From Nematopogon swammerdamellus (Eukaryota > Arthropoda > Insecta > Lepidoptera > Adelidae), in assembly GCA_946902875.1 (NCBI GenBank), contig OX336340.1:24195566-24259565 (forward strand): a stretch of 64,000 nucleotides of DNA, read 5' to 3'. Made by a program: the position numbers and the translations under genes. Positions 10,296 to 20,870 of the stretch are shown in pieces; position 1 is the first letter of the stretch, and the number at the start of each line of letters is the position of its first letter. The notes beneath the pieces are model-generated. The model was not told the origin of the DNA, ran no database searches, and saw only the letters and a list, made by a program, of their open reading frames with translations.

Positions 10296-11403
10296 CTAAA
10301 TTATTTTCATGTTTATTTACACTTAATTATCTCGCAAGTATCTTCTGATCTTGCGTTGTACAAAAGTCTTCAAACCAGACGTTACATAAAACCAAATTTA
10401 ATTAATATTTTCTTTTTTCTCAGTAACCGATTCTTTATTAGACTTTATTACAATCGCGGTGCACCGAACAGTTCAGCCTCAATTGCGTTTTGCAAACAGC
10501 CGTTTTTCCATCAACTGATATTTATCGAGGAATTCGCGAGTTGAACAAAATTGAGTCGCAGTCCACGCTCTGAGTGATTGATCGCACAGGAGGCGAATTC
10601 AGTAAAATAATCAAGATCGTACTTCGAGTAATAAATACATTAATTATAATTTCGTAGCCACATTTACCTCGAGTAAACTCTCTAAATTATTCCTCGAGCG
10701 ATCGACGAAATTACGCTTTTTCCCGATTTCTTTGAACCTAGTGCTTCATCCATTTTCCTCGAAATAATGTATGAACACATCAACGTTAGGAACCGGTGTA
10801 AAACTTTTTTTGACATTGAAAATGTCTTTTCGATCGTCCCATGACCCGTGTCGACTAGGCAAAGATAGTGAAAAAGAAAATTTAAAAAGTTTGAGAGTTT
10901 TTGAAAAAATCGCAAAAAACCGTTTAAAATAGCCGCTTTTAGGGGGTTTAAAAGGGCAACTTGGAAACATATTTCTAAATATATATTTTAATATTTTCTA
11001 TTATTATATAGTAGATTCACTCGATATCAGGGCATGTTTTTTTGATTGTTTGAAAAAAGTAAAAAATTTGGGAGTTATGATTTTTTTAATTTTCCGTTGC
11101 GCGATATACGAGTCGTCTCTTGCAGTGTAAGTAGTTAAAAATGGTTTTCGTGTATGCATATACTGAAAATAGATAGATTAGATTATATATATAGATATAG
11201 ATTAGAATAAATAGTAGAAGTAATTATATAGTGAACAGGTGCGCGCTGTTAACATCTGGAGTGCGTTCACTCGTTGAATACGTCGCTTCAGCCACACCAA
11301 GATATTTTCACGCTCACAGTCGGCGACTTGCTATACCAAGGGCATGTATTGGTATTGGCTGGACGGAACATGTGCTTTGGCCTCTCCAACCCATACCGGA
11401 TTG
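10296..11403. other. No gene seen; low-copy AT-rich DNA
   Basis: Overlapping reverse-strand frames at 10682-10970 are short and in low-complexity sequence. Nothing is recognised. Confidence 0.4.
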
Positions 11404-11597
11404 TTTTTATGGAAATTCACACGGTTAGCTACATCACCCACGATATCCCTAATGTCAGCCCATAACACCTTGTTGAAGTAGGTGCCATGTGCTTCCCTTC
11501 GGTCGTGGCTACACTGAACTGGACGGAAAACACGAACTATTTAAATTGCCGTTTCACTTAGTGTGGTGATGTGATACCACCAACCCGGGCGGATTGC
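11404..11597 (-). mobile_element. SINE-A, 3' part, diverged
   Basis: It contains the reverse complement of the SINE-A 3' half from CCATAAAAAC to the CCCGGGTTGGTGG region. It has several indels relative to the other copies. Confidence 0.75.
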
Positions 11598-11944
11598 ATA
11601 AAAAATACGATGTACATAGCTGGTAGCGAATTGGCCTCTCTCCTCGCACCATATTTCTCGTATCGAATCCACGAGCACTAACTGCCACTGTTGAGTTGCG
11701 GTTACCTTTTTCACTATTCGCATTTGCAATATTATTTCCATTTTTCACGTACATAGGTCGTTTCATCGCACGGCTTTATTGACCGGTGTCGTAGATGAAA
11801 TACATTCAAATATTACTGAGTTGATTTTTAATTCAGCTCACCCAGGACTCTGATCGTAGATGAGTCAGGCAGGGCAACCGCACGACCGGTACTTTAGTAG
11901 TTTTTTTTTGGCAAAATAATAATTAGGATGGAAGTAGGCAATAT
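11598..11944. other. No gene seen
   Basis: Spacer between two SINE-A copies in the same orientation. No feature recognised. Confidence 0.4.
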
Positions 11945-12304
11945 ATTTTTTTATGGAAACTGCCACGGCTGTCTACATCACCTACAACATATGTGATGTC
12001 AGCCCATAACAGCGGGTGAACTAGGTGCCATGTCAGTGCTTACCTTCATTTCATGTCGGCTACACTGAACTGGACGGAAAACACGAACTATTTACATAGC
12101 CGTTTCGACCGACATCTCATTCAGTGCGGGGGTATCAACCCGGGCGGGTTAACCCTACCACATAGTAAGGTAAGAAGGAAAGGGATCTACAGTTTTACGT
12201 GGAATTCGAACGGTCAGCCTCCAACGGTTTAGCAAGTACTGACCGCGCTCAGGGTTACTTAACAACAGTACGACCGACTGCACCACTGAGCTACCGAAGC
12301 TGAT
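11945..12304 (-). mobile_element. SINE-A, full length
   Basis: The reverse strand shows a head with TAGCTCAGTGGTGCAG (A-box-like). The 5S-like GTTAAGTAACCCTGAGCGCG and GGTCAGTACTTG follow, then a degraded B box. The body follows and a poly-A tail ends near 11945. Confidence 0.85.
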
Positions 12305-12427
12305 ATATGGATGTCGGGTGAAAGCTGCTAACATAATGATTTAAGAAATGCTTAAAATTATGAAAAACCATGCGATAGTAAGCAAGCGTAGTCTATTTAC
12401 AGTCGTTGAATTTCTATAAAAGGCCCT

Positions 12428-12600
12428 GTTTATTGTTTATTGTATAATTTAATCCATAGGTAGGTAACCTACGCTTGGACATGTCGAAAATTCCGCCAGT
12501 TCTTAATTCAAATGCGAAGAAGAACTGACAAACAAACTTTCCAAGTCACAATGTTTTGTTAGTACCTTATAAGTATTATATTATAGTAACTTACAAATAA
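12428..12600 (-). mobile_element. LINE-T 3' end fragment
   Basis: It has a TTTATTGTTTATTG tail and the CCGCCAGTTC...GCGAAGAAGAACTGAC segment shared with 26.6-26.8 kb. On the reverse strand this reads as a short coding end followed by a (CAATAAA)n tail, the layout of a non-LTR 3' terminus. It includes the TAATCCATAGGTAGG motif also found near 5850. Confidence 0.5.
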
Positions 12601-12788
12601 TGAACCCATACTACCGCTCACAAGAGCATTTATAATTATTACAGCACAACATAAACATGAATACTAAAGAATCTCACTACTCTGCCTATTTACATTACCT
12701 ATTTCTGGTGTATAGTGTCATCGTAAATTTTGATACCTAAATATATCAAGTCAAATCAACAAAAAATAGTAAAAGTTTATCGTTACTA

Positions 12789-13109
12789 TCAATACTAATA
12801 ATAAATTTGTAAGGATGGTCTAAAACTAAATTGACGATTTTTAGAAATATTTTCTGTATGTATGTTCCTCCATAACTCTTAAACCGATCATCCGAATTCG
12901 ATGAAACTTAATACAAGCACATTTATAGTAGCTATACGAGACACAGGATAGGCGAAATAAAATTCAGTTCCGGTTACACTAAAATGAGGCTCTCATACAA
13001 ACCGAATTGTTCCGCGCGCCGAAATAAAGTTACGGTAGCGGGCTTAAGTACTTACTTTGGCCTTTTTAAATCCGAATTTCACGCGAGCGAAGCCGCGGGC
13101 AAAAGCTAG
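12789..13109 (+). mobile_element. Helitron-H, copy 1 (non-autonomous)
   Basis: It begins A|TCAATACTAATAATAAAT and ends GAAGCCGCGGGCAAAAGCTAG|T. That fits the Helitron rules: 5' TC, 3' CTRR preceded by a GC-rich hairpin, insertion between A and T, no target duplication. Internal motifs AACCGATCATCCGAATTCGA and GGTAGCGGGCTTA recur at 14.9 and 45.2 kb. No RepHel protein is encoded. Confidence 0.8.
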
Positions 13110-13600
13110 TACTTATAATAATCCGACAGTCTATTGCCACACTTCTAAGGCTATTTCCCGTAAATTTAGTCGGTCTGTAACTTCGTCGTCCACGCATTTC
13201 CGTGGACGTGTGCCGTCTTAACCGGCCGGAATTACCCTTCCCGCGCGACAGAGGCCGAGGAATCTTTAAGTCTAATTGGACTCGACCGGAAGCACAAGCC
13301 CCTAAATCGTGAGTCGGGCTTCCGGAGCCGGACGTCGGAGTCCGGATGTCTTTACACGGAACGGATCCGGCATTGTGCCGAGTATCGATTTTCGGTAATT
13401 AAGGATACGCACGGAGCTCTCCGTGAATATTGAGATGTGCAGGTTTATGTAGCGTGTCTTGCTCGAGTTTCCTGCCCCGTTCCTACTGTACTATTGAAAT
13501 AGTCTAAATAGTCTAATAGTCTATAACAATATGATCATTTAGACTATAGAATGTCTAAGGACAGCCAGCATTAGGTAACTATTATAAAGTATAGTATAGG
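13110..13600. other. No gene seen; GC-rich low-copy DNA
   Basis: Positions 13180-13430 are GC-rich and not shared with other parts of the window. Low-complexity TAGTCTA repeats lie near 13495-13560. Confidence 0.4.
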
Positions 13601-13724
13601 TTAGGTTAGGTTAGGTTAGGTTAGGTTAGGTTAGGTTAGGTTAGGTTAGGTTAGGTTAGGTTAGGTTAGGTTAGGTTAGGTTAGGTTAGGTTAGGTTAGG
13701 TGAGGTTAGGTTAGGTTAGGTTAG
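13601..13724 (+). repeat. Interstitial telomere-type (TTAGG)n array
   Basis: There are 24 consecutive pentamers; 23 are perfect TTAGG and one is TGAGG (13701-13705). A partial TTAG follows. (TTAGG)n is the ancestral insect telomere repeat. The array lies inside ordinary repeat-rich DNA, next to the tail side of a SINE-C copy. Confidence 0.95.
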
Positions 13725-13739
13725 TATTATTTATTTATT

Positions 13740-13965
13740 TACTTTTTTATGTAATCCGGTATGGATGGCTTTGTCGGAGGGGCCAAAGCGCATACTCCGA
13801 CCAGCCAATATCACCTCCGAGAAGGTAGGTGCCATACCGGAGACTTCCCTGGATTGCTTGCTATACTGAACTAGAGGAGAACACAACCGAGGCTGCTATG
13901 CGGTCATCTTACATCCAGTACGGTGGTACCAACCCAGTCGGCTACAATTTGAGCCTACCACCTAG
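13740..13965 (-). mobile_element. SINE-C body, 5' head missing
   Basis: The reverse strand runs from the GGTACCACCGTACTGGATG region through GCAGCCTCGGTTGTG and AAGTCTCCGGTATGG to ATCCATACCGGATTAC and an A-rich tail beside the TTAGG array. It matches the body of the fuller copy at 19.2-19.6 kb. Confidence 0.7.
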
Positions 13966-13969
13966 GAAG

Positions 13970-14090
13970 GCGCAATAATATGGTGAAATTCATCCCCAAA
14001 GGGGGTAAAATGAGTTACTCTTGAGGTAATTATTTTTGACTTTTTAAGTGTCGGGTTTTTTGTTTTATTTGTAATTTAACTTTTTTCCAA
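13970..14090 (+). repeat. Repeat-K copy
   Basis: It contains ATTCATCCCCAAAGGGGGT and TTTTTGACTTTTTAAGTGTC, then GGGTTTTTTGTTTTATTTG. The last part recurs as both arms of the foldback at 56.0-56.7 kb. Confidence 0.55.
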
Positions 14091-14591
14091 CATCAACATC
14101 CTTCCCTGCTGCTCGGCCTCTATTTTAGGTTAACGTTTTGTTACGTAGCCTATAGCAATTGTCTATAGCGATCCGAAGATATTAAGGTATAACAAAACGC
14201 CAGACATCCTAAGCTTTCTATGACAGTTGCGGCGAACCATTTTCGGCACGCGGCCATAATGAATGACATCGAAAAAAAGATAAAATAAATTTAGGACGAC
14301 CGCAAAATGTCCCGTTATGAAATTGCCGAAATCCCTTTTAATAGGGCGCGCGGGTCGCCTCAAATTAATTAAAATTGCCTGAGGATTTTATTAACTTATT
14401 GCAATTATATTTAAACGCGCCGATTACTTAGGGTCGCCTCGCTGGCTGCGCAGTTAGATCCCCAGTGTGTTGCCACTCCCTGCTTTGTTTAATTCCTTTT
14501 ATTTTTTGAAATAGTTAAAGGTATAAAGTCTATTTAGAGATTAACTTCCTCTAGATTAGCAGTTGCTAGATTTATTTTGGTATATGTTAGT
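14091..14591. other. No gene seen
   Basis: Low-copy DNA without a recognisable frame or repeat. Confidence 0.4.
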
Positions 14592-14940
14592 ACCGTGTAG
14601 GGCCGGTACTTGAAAAGAATAGCCCCACTGCACCTCTCCCCATGCATGTCGTAAAAGGCGACTAAGGGATAAGGACAAGATGCCGTGCTAAAGGGCGACA
14701 GGCTCGCCACCTCTCACCTTGGCATGATACTTCCACCGAGTCATGCAGCAGGTGGGTCTTCGTGCCTTACTTGCTGCTTGATCGATTGAATCTTGTTCGA
14801 ATACTTTGCGAAACGTGGTGGTCGGTGTTGTGCTGTAATTTACCAGAGTTTTTGCAGGACAACACCGATTACTCTGCTTACCCCGATTGTCGGGATTCAG
14901 CGTGTGTGATATGTTTGTATGTATGTATGTTAGTATGTTG
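14592..14940 (+). mobile_element. SINE-B, full-length reference copy
   Basis: It starts ACCGTGTAGGGCCGGTACTT and passes through CTCTCCCCATGCATGTCG, AAGGCGACTAAGGGATAAGG, CACCGAGTCATGCAGCAGG and AACACCGATTACTCTGC. It ends with (TATG)n. Length is about 350 bp with no coding frame. The head does not look like a tRNA, 7SL or 5S gene to me. The TATG tail matches the LINE-R tail at 15.85 kb, suggesting an RTE-type partner. Confidence 0.75.
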
Positions 14941-14945
14941 GAAAA

Positions 14946-15329
14946 TCAATACTAATAATAAATCTGTCTGGTCATGGAGTAAGTTACTTTGTTTTATGAG
15001 ATATTGCGTGCGTAGACAGACACTATGTATGATAAATACCAAATTGACGATTTTTAGAAATCTTTTCTGTATGTATGTATATATATATGTTGCTCCATAG
15101 CTCTTAAACCGATCATCCGAATTCGATGAAACTTAGTAAAAGCATATTTAACTTTATATACGTGACACAGGATAGGCTAAATCAAATTCAGTTCCGGTTA
15201 GGCTAAGATGTGGCTCTCATACAAACCGAATTCTTCCGCGAACCGAAATAAAGGTACGGTAGCGGGCTTACTTACTTTCTTCTTTTTTAATACGAATTTC
15301 ACGCGAGCGAAGCCGCGGGCAAAAGCTAG
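14946..15329 (+). mobile_element. Helitron-H, copy 2
   Basis: A|TCAATACTAATAATAAAT at the start and CGCGGGCAAAAGCTAG|T at the end. It is longer than copy 1 because it retains a GGTCATGGAGTAAGTTAC segment and a (TATA)n stretch. Confidence 0.8.
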
Positions 15330-15764
15330 TAAAAAATAATAAAAATAATCTCTTGTAAAGGGAAATGTTTTTTTATTAAAAAATATAAGTAGATATTTCT
15401 ATGAAGTAGATACTAAAATGTTATGTGGTTTGTCGGGAAATTTATGCAATAAATTAACCGTGCTCGAGAATTTACCGATAACACCGTTATAATATGTAGC
15501 CCCAAGGGGATATAATTTTATTGATGAACATTAGTCATGTGCGTTATCAAAAAATTTTGGTAATCGTGATCTAACCGATATCTGTTTTCAATACCGATAT
15601 CCGTTGCCAAATATCGGTATCAAAACCTCTGCTTCTTAGAGTTCTGTACGATGTTTATTGAACATCGGACAGAACTCGCTTTAGCCGTTTTCGAGTTATA
15701 CAAACAATACAGATTTATAGCCATAACCAGGTTTGCACACATAACCGTGAAGAACATTATATGA
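15330..15764. other. No gene seen
   Basis: AT-rich; ACCGATATCTG and ATACCGATATCC are locally repeated near 15575-15620. Confidence 0.4.
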
Positions 15765-15866
15765 GTTGAAGAGGCGTGTCAGGATCGTGGCGCGTGGAGA
15801 TCCGTTGTCTCTGCCTACACCACTGGGAAAAAGGCGTAACGTGTATGTATGTATGTATGTACAGGT
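15765..15866 (+). mobile_element. LINE-R (RTE-like) 3' end
   Basis: It carries GAGGCGTGTCAGGATCGTGG and GGAGATCCGTTGTCTCTGCC, which read DRGAWRS in one frame, the last part of an RTE-type ORF. A (TATG)n tail follows. The same end occurs at 54.7-54.8 kb. Confidence 0.55.
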
Positions 15867-16636
15867 ACAGCTTTAGGTATAATATAAAAAAAAGACGAAC
15901 AAAGTGTCATTGAATACTTGCACTAATAAGTCGTTCGTTTGGTGGTTATTAAATATAATATAAAAGTGGAGATAAATAAATAAATATAAAAGGTTTGGAG
16001 ATGGCAGAACTGGATGAGATTTACCTTCATTCCTAGCGCTCTCACCGCACCCCCGACGCTCAACGGGCGCAACCCTCCTTTTTCTTCGTGATTCAATATG
16101 TTGTCATATATGTTTCATTGTAATTGTATTGTTTTGTTTATTGATCATTCATATGGCAGTTAGACTGCGCTCGAACTTGTCACAATTTCTTTCCGGTATT
16201 TTTGTATCCGGTTCGATAGATGTTGAATTTAATTTATAGTTCATTTAATTATAATTAATGTTTATAGGTAGTTGAATTTATAATATTTATTCTTCTTTTA
16301 TTGTGAATATGTCATTCATAGTTCAGTGAAAAAATATGTATCCTATTACTTTAAGTAAGCAATTCTTGAATATACTCGTATATGAAACTTACAAAATACA
16401 AGTGGAAGAAGAAAAAGTAAGTACTAAAATAAATGATAAACTGCAAATAGTATGTACTCGCACACTAAATAAATAGAAATTAACTTCACAAAACTTTACT
16501 TCAAAGGCGCTCGTAATACAGTCTCCGCTACTGAGTACTCCACATTATTTGCGGACCTAGAAAGTGAAGGCAAAATATACTCCGCTCAGTTCACGAAGCG
16601 GACTCTCGATGATTGAGACGCGTTCGGGCCGTCGAC
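15867..16636. other. No gene seen; AT-rich
   Basis: A short piece near 16133-16200 (TTTGTTTATTG, ATGGCAGTTAGACTGCGCTC) resembles the LINE-T 3' end. The rest is unassigned. Confidence 0.4.
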
Positions 16637-16728
16637 GGCCGCAACCGGCTGGCCGGAGTGAGCCGCAACCGGCCGGAGAGTGCCGCAACCGGCCGGAGAG
16701 AGCCGCAACCGGCCGGACAGAGCCGCAC
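16637..16728 (+). repeat. GC-rich minisatellite, 20-bp unit
   Basis: About four units of GCCGCAACCGGCCGGAGAG, the first degenerate. Overlapping frames on both strands here come from the repeat and are not genes. Confidence 0.8.
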
Positions 16729-16914
16729 ACGAGGCGCGAGTGTGTGCCGCAGTACCACATTCGCTCTGACCACAATTAATTCATTGGGAGCAGTCGTTTG
16801 TTTACCAGGTCGGCACTGCGGCCGGCGCCGGGGACTGAAAAGGGTTGAACTTATACCGGTTTGTCAAAACGATACCGCAACTTTAATCCTTTATACCGGT
16901 ATAAAAAAGTTTTC

Positions 16915-17020
16915 GTGTGCCGTGTGGGGCCGGCACTTAAAAAAATAGCCCTACTGCATCTCTCGCCGTGCATTTCTTAAAGGCGAATAAAGGATAAGGA
17001 CAAGATGCCGTGCAAAAAAA
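16915..17020 (+). mobile_element. SINE-B 5' fragment with A tail
   Basis: It starts GTGCCGTGTGGGGCCGGCAC and runs to GACAAGATGCCGTGC. It ends abruptly in a run of A, so this copy is 3'-truncated or internally primed. Confidence 0.7.
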
Positions 17021-17029
17021 AAAATTTTT

Positions 17030-17320
17030 TATAGACAGCCAGCGCGGGTGTCTTTGCCCAATACTTCAACGGAAGATCAGACACAGCCAATAACGCCATT
17101 CCTCGCGAAACCACGCTCAGAGAGGCGGCGCCATGCCGGCTATGAGGCGGACAAAAAGGTTGTCGTCTAATTTATTTACACGCCTTTTGAAGATTCCCAG
17201 GTTATAGGTGGTGGGGAACACACTCACTGGAAGACCGTTCCATATTTTCGCATTTCGACACAGGAAAGATTTCGAAAAACTATGTGTTCTTAGATCCTGA
17301 TTTAAAATGTTTCCTATAGT
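17030..17320 (-). pseudogene. LINE-N RT C-terminus fragment
   Basis: The reverse strand shows the C-terminal motifs of the family with frameshifts: a KSF-like segment, an AKxWNGLPV-like stretch, FPTTYNLG-like residues, FKRRVNKLDDN and LIAGMAPPL. The order and spacing match the copies at 1.0 and 60.7 kb. The frames change at least once, so it is dead. Confidence 0.65.
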
Positions 17321-17650
17321 AATTAATTAATGTACTATTTACCCTTGTATTCCGGTACTAAGATAATTGCTAGTATCATAATATAATCAACTGCGATGTT
17401 TCGGCAACTTTATTAGGTTTTCGTCGGCACACTTGATTAACCGGTACCGTTATGCAAGGGTTTTGCAGTCCCTGCGGCCCACAGCGGGGTTTTGCGCCCG
17501 AGCCCGGCTTCACACTTCTTCTGTCTACAGACAAACATTCAGGCACGAACCCCTAACACGTGGCTTCACAAGCCACCATAGTAAATGATCGCCGATGAAC
17601 CAATAATGCCAAGGCAAAAGGGGTGAAATAAAGTAGCCGGCTTGGATATA
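17321..17650. other. No gene seen
   Basis: Low-copy DNA; nothing recognised. Confidence 0.4.
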
Positions 17651-17909
17651 CAGGGTGTATTTGAATTAACTGCGTTTCTTTCAGGGGGTTGTTCTGTATC
17701 CTAAACAGAGTAACTTTTGTACTACAGCTTTTGGAAATTGGAAGAAAAAAATCACCTTCTCCATAAATTTAAGGGCAGACCTAACCTCCAAATGTATGGG
17801 GAAGGTGAATTTTTTTTTGGAAATTCCAAAAGTTGTATATCAAAAGTTGCTCAGTTTAAGATACAGAACAACCCCCTAAAAGGAACATAGTTAATTCAAA
17901 TACAGCCTG
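17651..17909. mobile_element. Mariner-like MITE with long inverted repeats
   Basis: The 259-bp unit begins CAGGGTGTATTTGAATTAAC and ends with GTTAATTCAAATACAGCCTG. TA lies outside each end (17649-17650, 17910-17911). The arms match for about 110 bp, including GGGGGTTGTTCTGTATC. TA targets and CAGGGTG ends fit Tc1/mariner-type elements. No protein is encoded. Confidence 0.7.
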
Positions 17910-17923
17910 TATACAGTACCGTG

Positions 17924-18087
17924 TGGGGTCAGTACTTAAAAAGAATAGCCCCACTGCATCTCTCCCCGTCGCATGTCGTAAAAGTCGACTAAGGGATAGG
18001 GGTTTTGCACGAAGGTCCCCAACCAAGCGGGATTAGTTTGCAGGCCTAGAGCCAACCCCAAATCAACAACAACAACAACAACAACAG
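17924..18087 (+). mobile_element. SINE-B 5' fragment joined to CAA-tailed sequence
   Basis: 17924-18001 is the SINE-B head through AAAGTCGACTAAGGGATAGG. It is followed directly by a non-family segment (TTTGCACGAAGGTCCCCAAC...) ending in (CAA)n at 18062-18087. This may be a variant SINE with a different 3' end. Confidence 0.6.
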
Positions 18088-18169
18088 CCTGTATACGAAT
18101 AAAGTTATATTGAACATACTAACGAGTTGTATTCAGGGATGGAAACAGAACCGTACCTAATCGTACCAC

Positions 18170-18482
18170 ACAATCTGTATCTCGACAATCAGGGTCAGCA
18201 GAGTAATCGGTGTTGTGCTGCAATAACTCTGGAAAATTGCAGAACAACGACCGACCGACCACCAGGCTTCGCAAAGTATTCGAACAAGATTCAATCGATC
18301 AAGCAGCAAGTAAGGCCCGAAGATCCACCTGCTGCATGACTCGGTGGAAGTACCGTGCCAAGGAGAGAGGTGGCGGGCCTGTCGCCCTTTAGCACGGCAT
18401 CTGTCCTTATCCCTTAGTCGCCTTTTACGATATGCATGGGGAGAGATGCAGTGGGGCTATTCTTTTTAAGTACCGGCCCCAC
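18170..18482 (-). mobile_element. SINE-B, near full length
   Basis: The reverse strand covers the GTGTGGGGCCGGTACTTAAA start, GGCGACTAAGGGATAAGG, TGCAGCAGGTGG, TTGTTCGAATACTTTGCGAA and CAACACCGATTACTCTGC. Its TATG tail is short. Confidence 0.8.
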
Positions 18483-19210
18483 ACCTACTACCTAATGGCT
18501 AAAATATTTAGTTCAGTCAGTGTGTGCGCGTTTTCGATCCATTGATGGTGGACATAAGTCTCTCCAATTTTTCTCCAGTCCTCTCGGCCTTCAACGGTAC
18601 GGAACCACTTCTCTCCTCCGATTTACTTGATGTCGTCGTCCCACTTGTCGGGTGGTCTTCCCACGCTTCGTTTTCCTGCCCACGGGCGTCAGTTTGAGCC
18701 ATTCGGTTACTCCAACGGTCGCCGTCTGGTCGGCTGACGTGAAAATATTCAACAATTAGATAATTTCATATTTAATGCAGTTTGTCATTGATCAATTCAC
18801 ATTCGATTCTTTCGCCCTAGCACGCTGAAAAAGCATGTAGCAATCTCTAGAATTAGGTATCCACAAACAGAAATACTAGTTTGTTGCTTCGAAGCGTTTG
18901 CTCGCACCAAGAACTCCGAACCGACTGCGAGACCCTCTCTAAAATACTTTAGATGCTTCCTAATTTGTTAATGCACTCTTCGGAGATTGCAGTCGTAACT
19001 ATTCTGCACTAGAAGCTATCCTAACACACACACACACACTGTTTAACTGTGTTTATTATTTCAGGGGTGCTGTACTAGACACTGTATCTATTGTATTCAG
19101 TAACATCCGTTTCAATATAATCTTTTGTTTCTTTGAAGTTTCCCGAAAATGAGCTGTTCTCGATTTGCTTCAGTTTAGATCTAAAGAAATATTGTATAGC
19201 CCATCTCAAG
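18483..19210. other. No gene seen; short (CA)n
   Basis: A (CA)7-8 microsatellite lies at 19026-19040. The remainder is low-copy DNA without a convincing frame. Confidence 0.4.
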
Positions 19211-19620
19211 TTACCGCAGGCGGGTGGCCGAGTGGTCTGGGTGTCGGCTTCTCTTGCGAGAGGTCCGAGGTTCGAATCCGGTCGGCGTGCACCAATGAGT
19301 TTTTTCTTGACGGAAAAATATACCGTGCCTACCTACACCTGCTGCTTCAACGTTCAGAACCCGTGTAAAACTGTAGGTCCCTACCGTCGTCTCTTATTGG
19401 GTGGTAGGCTCAAACTGTAGCTGGCTGGGTTGATAGGTACCACCTGGATGTAAGATGACCGCATTGCAGCTTACGGCTGTGTTATCCTCGAGTCCAGTAT
19501 AGACAGGAACCAAATAGAAGTCTTCGCTATGGCACCTACCTTCTTGGAGGTAATATTGAAAAATGTGCCTTGGCCCCTCTTACTCAGCCACCCATACCGG
19601 ATTATATAAAAAAAAGAAAA
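19211..19620 (+). mobile_element. SINE-C, full length, tRNA-derived
   Basis: The head (about 19213-19295) has A-box-like GTGGCCGAGTGGTCTGGG and B-box GGTTCGAATCC. It looks like a Ser/Leu-type tRNA gene. The body contains CGTGTAAAACTGTAGGTCCC and GGTACCACCTGGATG, then the ACCGGATTATATAAAAAAAA end. The head cannot be a functional tRNA because it runs on into the SINE body, and the same head and body recur at 61.0 kb. Confidence 0.8.
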
Positions 19621-20870
19621 AAGAAAACTGAGATAACGAATAGCCAGTCGTGCGGGGGAAGATGCGAAGAAGACAGACCTCAATTCTGTACAACTGGATC
19701 CGCCGTCTCCGGCGAGAGAATCAAACTATCGGCTCGTCATTGGGCGCGGGCGGCATCTGGCGCGTCCCTGCAATTTGTTAAATACGACATAATTGATTTC
19801 CTCGCCCTCCCTTCTCCTCCGCACTATCGTGTTATTGCAGCGACGCGCAGGTGGCGACCCCGGCCCCGGGACATTACGCGCCGGCAAAAAACAATAAGCC
19901 ATCTCATTACACGAACCTCCCGCGCCGGTGTCACTCCTTCTTAATTGTTTGCCGAAGATTACGACGCCCCCTCCCGCTGAGCTACACCCTCCGCCAGCCT
20001 CGACGCTCCAGCCTCATATTTATCGAGCGGATCGACCGATAATAAAGTTAAGATACGTGAACATCCGGCTCCCCAAGTTTGTTCAGTATCTTCGCGCTCG
20101 TAGCCGCTTCGGCCGCCGCGCGTACATATAGCGAACCGCCCCGCCCTCCCCGTCTACGCTAAAATATGAGGCGTTCGTCGCCAATTTGTATTGGCGGAGT
20201 TCTCCCGCCGAGCAATTTATCTAAGGGTATTTCGGCAAGTCAACTTCCTCCCGGAATTTGATAGACATCGCGACGCGACGCGACGTCTGCTCTCAACTCG
20301 ACTCATTCGATTCCATTAGAAGTCGAATTAGGATATTAACAAAGTTGACTGCAGAGTATTTACGCTATGCAAATTGGAGCATCGGGGCAGGTACGGCGGA
20401 GCTCAGGTCGGGGGCACTCGTCTCGACCGAGTTGAAAAGTGACCACTCCTTCGGAGAGCTTAATAGAAGAGTAGGATAAAATTAATACTTGCGGCGGAGG
20501 TCGCAAATCGGCAGCACTTTCCGCAATTAAGCGCGGCGTGCAGGTTCTCCTGACGACCGCCGCAGCAACAAATTTCTGGAGAGGTCCTGACGGTAGCGGC
20601 GGCTCGGCCGTTGCACGGTGCGCTCTCAAGAGGCGTTCCGCTCAATTTAACCCACTCAACGCTAAACATTCCAAAACCACGAGCTATTTCTGCGAATGCG
20701 CTGAGAAAGTACCATTGTACTGAGGGCACAATGGCCTTGCATACGCAGCCCTCGACGTCCCCGCCGCCGCCCCGCCTCAGCCCAACGAGAGTGCATTAGA
20801 TGCGGCCGTCGAAGCGGAGTTCTGCTCCGATGCTTTTCGTTTCGTATTCCAAATTTAGAAAAATGCATTC
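19621..20870. other. GC-rich low-copy island; no supported gene
   Basis: Many short overlapping frames occur on both strands, as expected in GC-rich DNA with few stop codons. None has a recognisable domain. No interspersed repeat is found, so this may be single-copy intronic or regulatory DNA. Confidence 0.4.

Noticed and set aside
19213..19295. Looks like a Ser/Leu tRNA gene
   Set aside because: It is the head of a SINE whose body follows directly, and the same head and body recur at 61.0 kb. No clean anticodon arm.
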